Positions 7,798 through 13,322 of a stretch of DNA of 22,095 nucleotides are shown here, one piece after another. The DNA is from Pigmentiphaga sp. (lineage in GTDB: Bacteria > Pseudomonadota > Gammaproteobacteria > Burkholderiales > Burkholderiaceae_B): contig JALOAI010000043.1 of NCBI GenBank assembly GCA_023228945.1, positions 1 to 22,095 on the forward strand, written 5' to 3'. The number at the start of each line of letters is the position of its first letter. Positions within the stretch are counted from its first letter, which is position 1. The notes under the pieces were generated by a model. The model saw nothing but the letters and a program-made list of their open reading frames with translations, was not told where the DNA came from and ran no database searches. Position numbers and translations under genes: made by a program.

Positions 7798-7907
7798 GGA
7801 AACACCTCGTTGAATCGGGAAGGGGCGGTGCCGCTAAGGCACGGAGAGACAGGGCGGCGCTCTGAAAGCCATGGCGAAGAAAGTGGAATCTGAAAGAGGG
7901 GTAATCC

Positions 7908-7950
7908 AGTGTACCGACCAGATGAGGCTGCGAACGTTGATCTGCATCAT
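7908..7950 (-). promoter_or_regulatory. FNR/DNR-type box with -10 element for the ABC-nnrS operon
   Basis: TTGAT-CTGC-ATCAT at 7937-7950 matches the FNR/CRP-family consensus TTGAT-N4-ATCAA at 9 of 10 positions. Reading towards the operon, TACACT at 7913-7908 can serve as -10. With a start near 7901 the box centre lies at about -42.5, close to the -41.5 of class II FNR-activated promoters, and no -35 element is then needed. The leader to the first ATG is about 104 bases. The sequence match is seen; binding by FNR, DNR or NnrR is inferred. Confidence 0.65.
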
Positions 7951-7965
7951 GATAAGCACTTCTTC

Positions 7966-7980
7966 TGAGAACGATTCTCA
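7966..7980. promoter_or_regulatory. Fur-like palindrome TGAGAA-CGA-TTCTCA
   Basis: A perfect 6-bp dyad with a 3-base centre resembles the 7-1-7 Fur box in its G/C-variant form. It lies 15 bases upstream of the FNR-type box relative to the operon, at about -72 from the predicted start. No plus-strand gene begins nearby, so it may belong to the same promoter. A dyad of this length can also be chance or bind another regulator. Confidence 0.35.
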
Positions 7981-8103
7981 TGCCCATGTGCGGGGTGGGG
8001 GAATTCGGAAGCCGGGCGGCCGCGCAGGTCGATGCGGCACAAAGGCGAGGGTCGGAGGAACGCGCGCTGTCCATACTGGCGATGTGGGCGTTAGGGGCAA
8101 GAT

Positions 8104-8184
8104 GGTTCAGTTAAGGCTCTCTGCCGAGCCCGCGCTCCAGGGAAGATGACATGAAGATTTGCCGCTCATGCGCTTAACTGAACC
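8104..8184. repeat. Perfect 12-bp inverted repeat 57 bases apart
   Basis: GGTTCAGTTAAG at 8104-8115 is matched by CTTAACTGAACC at 8173-8184. The pair is bracketed by the 9-bp direct repeat GGCGTTAGG at 8087-8095 and 8190-8198. The inner 57 bases hold no gene. It could be a tiny non-autonomous insertion, a pair of operator half sites, or the stem of a small RNA. It lies just upstream of the aroC promoter region; the gap from 7798 to 8263 holds this, the two boxes above, and nothing else I can support. Confidence 0.6.
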
Positions 8185-8193
8185 GTATTGGCG

Positions 8194-8222
8194 TTAGGCG
8201 GCAGCGGCATCGATGCGATAAT
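8194..8222 (+). promoter_or_regulatory. Candidate aroC promoter
   Basis: GATAAT at 8217-8222, preceded by TGC, gives an extended -10. A weak TTAGGC (8194-8199) is at 17-bp spacing. The start would lie about 35 bases before the aroC ATG. Confidence 0.4.
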
Positions 8223-8263
8223 GCATTTTTTCGTTTGCGCATTCTTTCTTCAAGGTCGGCACC

Positions 8264-9382
8264 ATGGCAGGCAGCACTCTCGGGCAACTTTTCCGCGTGA
8301 CCAACTTCGGCGAGTCCCATGGCCCGGCAATCGGTTGCGTGATCGACGGTTGCCCGCCGGGCATGGCCTTGTCGGCCGAGGATATCCAGGGCGAACTCGA
8401 TCGCCGCCGGCCCGGCACGTCGCGCCACGTCACCCAGCGCCAGGAGCCCGACGCCGTCGAGATCCTCTCGGGCCTGTATGAGGGCCGTACCACCGGTACC
8501 CCGATCGCCTTGCTGATCCGCAACCAGGATGCGCGCAGCAAGGATTACACCGACATCGCCCAGCGTTTCCGCCCCGGCCATGCCGACTACACTTATTGGA
8601 ATAAATACGGTATCCGCGATCCGCGCGGCGGCGGGCGTTCCTCGGCGCGCCTCACGGCGCCCACCGTGGCGGCTGGCGCCGTGGCGCGCAAATGGCTGGC
8701 CGAGCGCTACGGCGTTCGCATTCGCGGCTGCATGACCCAGCTCGGCGAGATTGCGATTCCCTTCGAATCCTGGGATCTGGTGGGCCAGAATCCGTTTTTT
8801 GCGGCCAATGCCAGCGTGATCCCGCAACTCGAAGCCTACATGGACCAACTGCGCCGCGACGGCGATTCCGTGGGCGCGCGCTTGGTCGTGCAGGCCGAGG
8901 GCGTGCCCGTGGGCTGGGGCGAACCCCTGTACGACCGCCTCGACGCCGACATCGCGCATGCGATGATGGGCCTGAACGCGGTCAAGGGCGTGGAGATCGG
9001 CGCCGGCATGCAAAGCACGGTACAGCGCGGCTCGGAGCATGGCGACGAAATCACGCCCGACGGCTTCGTTGCCGACCAGGCCGGCGGGATGCTGGGCGGC
9101 ATCTCCAGCGGCCAGCCGATTTCCGTCGCGCTGGCGATCAAACCCACCTCCAGCATTCGTACACCGCGTCGTTCGATCGATGTCGAGCGTTCGCCCGTCA
9201 TGGTGCAAACGCTGGGGCGCCATGATCCCTGCGTGGGCATCCGCGCTACCCCGATCGCAGAGGCGCTGCTCGCCCTGGTGCTCATCGATCACGCCTTGCG
9301 CCACCGGGCGCAGTGCGGCGACGTCGCGGCGCCCAGCGTGGTCGATGGCGGCCCGGCGCCGATTCCCGGAGAGGCCGGCTAG
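8264..9382 (+). CDS. aroC: Chorismate synthase
   Basis: This 372-aa enzyme makes chorismate from 5-enolpyruvylshikimate-3-phosphate, the last step of the shikimate pathway, using reduced FMN. Signatures in order are FGESHGPAIG (residues 15-24), DRRRPGTSRH, the FRPGHADYTY and GGGRSSAR loops that bind FMN and substrate, AGGMLGGISSGQ and GRHDPCVGIRA. Length and ends match proteobacterial AroC. The start at 8264 has AAGGT about 8 bases upstream and gives the standard N-terminus MAGSTLGQLFRVT. The gene is alone in its orientation and 227 bases before the M48 gene, so it is probably a single transcription unit or a loose pair with it. Confidence 0.98.
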   Translation: MAGSTLGQLFRVTNFGESHGPAIGCVIDGCPPGMALSAEDIQGELDRRRPGTSRHVTQRQEPDAVEILSGLYEGRTTGTPIALLIRNQDARSKDYTDIAQRFRPGHADYTYWNKYGIRDPRGGGRSSARLTAPTVAAGAVARKWLAERYGVRIRGCMTQLGEIAIPFESWDLVGQNPFFAANASVIPQLEAYMDQLRRDGDSVGARLVVQAEGVPVGWGEPLYDRLDADIAHAMMGLNAVKGVEIGAGMQSTVQRGSEHGDEITPDGFVADQAGGMLGGISSGQPISVALAIKPTSSIRTPRRSIDVERSPVMVQTLGRHDPCVGIRATPIAEALLALVLIDHALRHRAQCGDVAAPSVVDGGPAPIPGEAG

Positions 9383-9609
9383 GGGAATCCGCGCGGCTCG
9401 CCGGCTTGCCGTGCCGCGCTTTCTCGCGCTCATGAGCGGCGACGTCACGCCCGCCGCGGGGCGGCCATTGTCCAGTCCGCGCCTCCTCGCGCACATTGGC
9501 CCCGGTGCATAATGCAGCGGTGAGCGCCGCCCGGAACCGCGGCCGCGCTCCCGTGATCACGATATCGGCCGCGGCGCGGCGCCGCGGCATATCCCAGGGA
9601 GATCGTTCG

Positions 9610-10449
9610 ATGCCGTCTCGTCCATCCATTCGCACGCGGCGCTGGCTGCGGCATGCCATCATCGGCGGTGCGGCCGTTCTGGCCTCGGCCTGCGCCCAAG
9701 TGCAAACCACCGGCAGCGGCGCCGTGGGCGTCGACCGCAAGCAGTATGTGTCCAGCCTGGTGACGCCCGGCCAGGTCGAGCAGGCGGCGGCCCAGGCCTA
9801 TGCCGAAACCCTGAGCCAGGCGCGCGCCGAAGGAGCGCTCAACCGCGACGCCGCCACCGTGCGCCGGGTGCAGGGCATCGCCAAGCGCCTGATCGCCGAA
9901 GTGCCCGCCTTCCGGCCCGATGCCGCACAATGGCAATGGCAGGTCAACGTGATCGACAGCGATGAAGTCAATGCCTGGTGCATGCCCGGCGGCCGGATTG
10001 CGGTGTACACCGGCCTGATCCAGAAGGTCAAGCCCACCGACGACGAGCTCGCCGCGGTGATCGGCCACGAGATCGCCCATGCCCTGCGCGAACACACGCG
10101 CGAGAAGATGTCGCAGCAGATGGCCGCCAATGTGGGGGTTTCGGTGCTGGGCATGATCACCGGCAGCCAGCAGGCGGCCGACATCGGCGGTAGTTTGTCG
10201 CAAGTGATGTTCACCCTGCCCAACAGCCGGGGCTTCGAAACCGAAGCTGATGCCATCGGCGTCGAGCTGGCCGCGCGGGCGGGCTACGATCCGCGCGCCG
10301 CCGTGAGCTTGTGGCAAAAAATGGCGCAGGTGGGTGGCGGCAGCCCGCCCGAGATCCTGTCGACCCATCCCTCGCCCGCCAGCCGTATCGCCGAACTGCA
10401 GCAGATGTCGCAGCGCGTGATGCCTTTATACGAGGCGCGCCGGCGATAA
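9610..10449 (+). CDS. M48 family metalloprotease, probable lipoprotein
   Basis: This 279-aa zinc peptidase resembles LoiP/BepA-type outer-membrane quality-control proteases. The zinc motif HEIAH is at 153-157, and the third ligand is in GFETEADAIG (Glu210). The N-terminus has two arginines, a hydrophobic segment from about 16 to 27 and Cys28 in ASAC, so it is probably a lipoprotein. The start at 9610 has AGGGAGA upstream; the open frame extends to 9496 but that part lacks a signal-like N-terminus. Compared with BepA it lacks the C-terminal TPR region, so it is closer to short LoiP/YcaL-like forms. It converges with the flavodoxin-like gene, only 7 bases separating the stops. Confidence 0.93.
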   Translation: MPSRPSIRTRRWLRHAIIGGAAVLASACAQVQTTGSGAVGVDRKQYVSSLVTPGQVEQAAAQAYAETLSQARAEGALNRDAATVRRVQGIAKRLIAEVPAFRPDAAQWQWQVNVIDSDEVNAWCMPGGRIAVYTGLIQKVKPTDDELAAVIGHEIAHALREHTREKMSQQMAANVGVSVLGMITGSQQAADIGGSLSQVMFTLPNSRGFETEADAIGVELAARAGYDPRAAVSLWQKMAQVGGGSPPEILSTHPSPASRIAELQQMSQRVMPLYEARRR

Positions 10450-10456
10450 GCCGGCC

Positions 10457-10975
10457 TCAGCCCAGCAGCAGCAGCGCCGCCACGGTGGCGCCGAGTTCTT
10501 CCGCGGCCTTCCGGTGTTCTTCGGCCAGGATCTTGGGGGCGAGGATGTCGGCGGGCTCCTGCGCGCCGTTGCGTGCCACCAGGGCCGGCGCGGCCGGCTC
10601 CAGCCGCCAGCCGGTGGCGATGCGCTCGAACTGGCGGCGCGCGCCTTCGCCGTCGGTGCCGGCGGCAATCGCCAGGGTATAGGGCCGGCCCGCCAGCTCG
10701 TCGAGCACGGCGTAGTAGTTCCGGTCGAGGCATTCCTTCATGGCGCCGCTCAGGCTGCCAAGGTTCTCGGGCGCGCAAAAAACGTAGCCGTGCGCGGCCC
10801 GCAGGTCGTTGGCGCTCACATCGTCGGCGGGCAGGCGGCGCACTGACAAGCGTTCATCCGCCATCTCGCGTGCCGCCGCCAGGGCCCCGGCCTCGGCGGC
10901 TTCGGCCAGTTGGCGGGCCGCGCCGGTGCGCGAGTGCCAGGCGATGAGAAGCAGACGGGTCGTATTGGGATTCAT
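10457..10975 (-). CDS. Flavodoxin / NAD(P)H-dependent FMN reductase-like protein
   Basis: This 172-aa protein has a flavodoxin-like start: LLLIAWHSRTGAARQLAEAA (residues 8-27) is the beta-strand and phosphate loop that binds FMN phosphate. APENLGSLSGAMKECLDRNYY (about 68-88) is the second FMN-contacting loop. No cysteine cluster or membrane segment is seen. It probably carries electrons or reduces quinones or flavin in the cytoplasm; the exact role is unknown. The start at 10975 gives the natural family N-terminus, though no strong ribosome binding site is evident. It is divergent from glnB (128-base gap) and convergent with the M48 gene. Confidence 0.85.
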   Translation of the reverse strand: MNPNTTRLLLIAWHSRTGAARQLAEAAEAGALAAAREMADERLSVRRLPADDVSANDLRAAHGYVFCAPENLGSLSGAMKECLDRNYYAVLDELAGRPYTLAIAAGTDGEGARRQFERIATGWRLEPAAPALVARNGAQEPADILAPKILAEEHRKAAEELGATVAALLLLG

Positions 10976-10996
10976 GGCGATTCGTGGAACAAGACG

Positions 10997-11028
10997 TTGT
11001 AACTCGCCGGGGCCGAGCGCTATACAAT
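10997..11028 (+). promoter_or_regulatory. Candidate glnB promoter
   Basis: TATACAAT at 11021-11028 is a good -10 region. TTGTAA at 10997-11002 is at 18 bp from TATACA or 20 bp from TACAAT. The spacing is longer than ideal. No sigma-54 GG-N10-GC element was noticed. Confidence 0.45.
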
Positions 11029-11037
11029 CGTACGGTT

Positions 11038-11075
11038 GGGTGTCGGCCGCAGGGTCGGTGGCCCGGCCGACATCC
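11038..11075 (+). promoter_or_regulatory. Strong hairpin in the glnB leader
   Basis: A 12-bp stem (11038-11049 with 11064-11075, one G-U pair, core TGTCGGCCG/CGGCCGACA) encloses a 14-base loop. It ends 28 bases before the GTG start and has no T tract, so it is not an ordinary terminator. It may stabilise the mRNA or be a DNA dyad bound by a regulator. Confidence 0.55.
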
Positions 11076-11103
11076 TTATCGAACTCGACCCAGGAGCTGT
11101 ATC

Positions 11104-11442
11104 GTGAAGCAAATCATCGCCATCATCAAACCGTTCAAGCTCGACGAGGTTCGCGAGGCGCTGGCGGAAGTGGGCGTCACTGGCCTGACGGTAACCGAGG
11201 TCAAGGGTTTTGGTCGGCAAAAGGGCCACACCGAGCTCTATCGCGGCGCCGAGTATGTGGTGGACTTCCTGCCCAAGGTGCGCATCGAGCTCGTGGTGGG
11301 CGATAGCCTGGTGGAGCAGGCTTGCGAGGCCATCATCCGCTCGGCCTACACGGGCAAGATCGGCGACGGCAAGATTTTCGTATTGCCGGTGGAGCAGGTG
11401 ATCCGTATCCGCACTGGCGAGACCGGCGAAGACGCGATCTGA
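11104..11442 (+). CDS. glnB: Nitrogen regulatory protein PII
   Basis: This 112-aa protein has exactly the length of GlnB. It senses 2-oxoglutarate, ATP/ADP and, through uridylylation, glutamine, and controls NtrB and GlnE. The T-loop GRQKGHTELYRGAEYVVDF is intact with the uridylylated Tyr51. The C-terminal GKIFVLPVEQVIRIRTGE matches the PII signature. The start is GTG at 11104 with AGGAG 8 bases upstream; it gives the invariant N-terminus MKQIIAIIKPFKL. No amtB follows, which favours GlnB over GlnK. It has its own promoter and a stable hairpin leader. Downstream is the convergent Smr gene. Confidence 0.97.
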   Translation: MKQIIAIIKPFKLDEVREALAEVGVTGLTVTEVKGFGRQKGHTELYRGAEYVVDFLPKVRIELVVGDSLVEQACEAIIRSAYTGKIGDGKIFVLPVEQVIRIRTGETGEDAI

Positions 11443-11603
11443 ACACGCGCTTGCAACACAAGCCCTACCATCCCGAGGCCGGGGGAGAGCTTTGCCAGCG
11501 CCGAAGGCAGCCAGGTTGCTGAGGGAGTGGCACCGGCCGCAACGGCAAGGCAGGAAACTGCACGACACGGGCAGGGCCGCAATGATCGGGGCGGCGGTTT
11601 GCT

Positions 11604-12305
11604 CTAGTGGCCGGTTTTTTGCAGCAGGGCCAGCACCACCCCGGCGCCTCCGTCGTTGGGACGCGCTTCCACAAAGGCCAGCACTTCATCCTTTTGGGTT
11701 AGCCAGCGCCGCACTTTTTCCTTCAGCACCGGCGTGCGATTGACCGACCCCAGACCCTTGCCGTGAATGATGCGCACGCAGCGCCGTTCGCTGCGCACGC
11801 ATTCGCGCAGGAAATCCGCCAGCGCTTCCCGGGCTTCGTCCACTCGCAAACCATGCAGATCCAATTGCGCGGTGATCGCCCAATGGCCGCGCCGCAGCTT
11901 GCGGACCACGTCGGCGCCAAGGCCCTGGCGGCGGAACGATAACGATTCGTCGGTTTCGAGCAGCCATTCGGCGCCGTAATCGTCGGACAACGACTCGCGC
12001 AGAACGGCGTCGTCGTCGGCCCAGCGTTGCAGCGGCAGCGGGCGGGGCGCCACGGATCGGGGCTCGATACGCCCGGTGGGCGCGAGCGGGACGACGCCGC
12101 CCAACTGGCGCCGGAGCCACGCCGCATCGGCCTGTTGGCGTTGCTCTTCCTCGCGTTGGCGAGTGGCGGCGGCCGCCGTCTGGCGCTGTTCGCGCTGGAG
12201 CTCCCGCAACGCGCCTTTCAGCCCGGCAAAAGCCGGGTTGAGCGGGGCGTCGGCAGTGTGGGGCAATGTGGCGGCTCGCGCCCGGGATTTACGACGCTTC
12301 GGCAT
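11604..12305 (-). CDS. Smr-domain protein
   Basis: This 233-aa protein has a basic N-terminus (MPKRRKSRARAAT), a Gln/Arg/Glu-rich helical, possibly coiled-coil segment at about 30-68, a linker, and a C-terminal Smr domain from ~146. LDLHG is at 148-152, HGKG at 181-184, and RPNDGGAGVVLALL closes the fold. Stand-alone Smr proteins of this size in proteobacteria (YdaL/SmrA/SmrB-like) are RNA or DNA endonucleases; in E. coli SmrB cuts mRNA at collided ribosomes. SmrB-like function is only a possibility. The start at 12305 has GGAGGAG directly before it; an ATG at 12329 has none. It overlaps the trxB 3' end by 17 bases, so the two are co-transcribed. Confidence 0.9.
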   Translation of the reverse strand: MPKRRKSRARAATLPHTADAPLNPAFAGLKGALRELQREQRQTAAAATRQREEEQRQQADAAWLRRQLGGVVPLAPTGRIEPRSVAPRPLPLQRWADDDAVLRESLSDDYGAEWLLETDESLSFRRQGLGADVVRKLRRGHWAITAQLDLHGLRVDEAREALADFLRECVRSERRCVRIIHGKGLGSVNRTPVLKEKVRRWLTQKDEVLAFVEARPNDGGAGVVLALLQKTGH

Positions 12306-13251
12306 TCTCCTCCAACCAGCGCTGGGCATCGAGCGCCGCCATGCAGCCCGTGCCGGCGCTGGTGATGGCCTGGCGATAGACGTGATCCTGAACGTCGCCG
12401 GCCGCGAAGACGCCAGGGATGGAGGTCATGGTGGCCATGCCTTCCAGCCCGCTGCGCGTGACGATATAGCCGTTGGTCATCTTCAACTGGCCTTCGAATA
12501 ATTGGGTATTGGGCGCATGGCCGATGGCGATGAACACGCCCGAGACCGCGAGATCCTTGGTCTCGCCGCTGCGATTGTCGCGGATGCGCGCGCCCGTCAC
12601 GCCGCTGGCGTCGCCCAGGATCTCGTCGAGCTCGTGGAAGTACTCGAAGATCACCTTGCCCTCGGCTGCCTTGGCCATCAGGCGGTCGACCAGGATGGGC
12701 TCGGCGCGAAAACGGTCGCGGCGATGCACCACGGTGACGGTGCGGCAGATATTGGTGAGGTAGAGGGCTTCTTCGACGGCGGTGTTGCCGCCGCCCACCA
12801 CGGCGACGTCTTGGTTGCGATAGAAAAAACCATCGCAGGTGGCGCAGGCCGAGACGCCCTTGCCCATGAACGACTGTTCGGTGGGCAGGCCCAGATACTT
12901 GGCCGAGGCGCCGGTGGCGATGATCAGGGCGTCGCTGGTATAGGTGCCGTTGTCGCCCACCAGGGTGAACGGGCGCTGATCGAGCTTGGCCGTGTGGATA
13001 TGGTCGAACACGATCTCGGTATTGAAGCGCTCGGCATGCTGCAGGAAGCGCTGCATCAGATCGGGCCCTTGCACACCGGCGGGATCGGCGGGCCAGTTGT
13101 CGACGTCGGTGGTGGTCATCAGTTGCCCGCCCTGTTCGACGCCGGTGATGAGGACCGGCTCGAGATTGGCCCGTGCCGCATAGACGGCGGCACTGTAGCC
13201 GGCCGGCCCCGAACCCAGAATCAATACTTTGGCGTGCTTGGCGGTAGTCAT
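12289..13251 (-). CDS. trxB: Thioredoxin-disulfide reductase
   Basis: This 320-aa cytoplasmic flavoenzyme reduces thioredoxin with NADPH. The FAD loop ILGSGPAG is at 11-18. The redox-active pair in ACATCDGFFY is Cys136 and Cys139. The NADPH domain has VVGGGNTAVEEALYL and the HRRDRFR motif, and the second FAD motif is GVFAAGDVQD near the end. Length matches bacterial TrxB. The start at 13251 is supported by AGGA 4-5 bases upstream and by homologous N-termini; the open frame upstream to 13344 runs into the ftsK promoter and start. It is divergent from ftsK and overlaps the Smr gene downstream. Confidence 0.98.
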   Translation of the reverse strand: MTTAKHAKVLILGSGPAGYSAAVYAARANLEPVLITGVEQGGQLMTTTDVDNWPADPAGVQGPDLMQRFLQHAERFNTEIVFDHIHTAKLDQRPFTLVGDNGTYTSDALIIATGASAKYLGLPTEQSFMGKGVSACATCDGFFYRNQDVAVVGGGNTAVEEALYLTNICRTVTVVHRRDRFRAEPILVDRLMAKAAEGKVIFEYFHELDEILGDASGVTGARIRDNRSGETKDLAVSGVFIAIGHAPNTQLFEGQLKMTNGYIVTRSGLEGMATMTSIPGVFAAGDVQDHVYRQAITSAGTGCMAALDAQRWLEENAEAS

Positions 13252-13282
13252 GGTCCTGCCCTGAGAGTCGCGTAAAAGTTGA

Positions 13283-13316
13283 ATTATAGGAGGGTGGCGC
13301 GCCGCCACCTTATAAT
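13283..13316. promoter_or_regulatory. Mirror-image divergent promoters of trxB and ftsK
   Basis: TATAAT on the minus strand at 13288-13283 (for trxB) and TATAAT on the plus strand at 13311-13316 (for ftsK) flank the palindrome GGTGGCG-CGC-CGCCACC at 13293-13309. Neither has a good -35. The ftsK start would fall near 13323, the A of its ATG; trxB would have a leader of about 25 bases. Confidence 0.6.
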
Positions 13317-13322
13317 GGGGAA

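Noticed and set aside
7871..8149. Plus-strand 92-codon frame upstream of aroC
   Set aside because: It overlaps the FNR-type promoter and the Fur-like dyad, has no family pattern and no good ribosome binding site.
9496..9609. N-terminal extension of the M48 protease
   Set aside because: The open frame continues, but the extension lacks a ribosome binding site and would bury the lipoprotein signal; 9610 fits better.
11471..11560. Glycine-riboswitch-like stretch (GGAGAGC ... GCGCCGAAGG)
   Set aside because: The later conserved CTCTCAGG...AAAAGGAC part is missing, and the stretch lies between convergent glnB and the Smr gene with nothing downstream to regulate.
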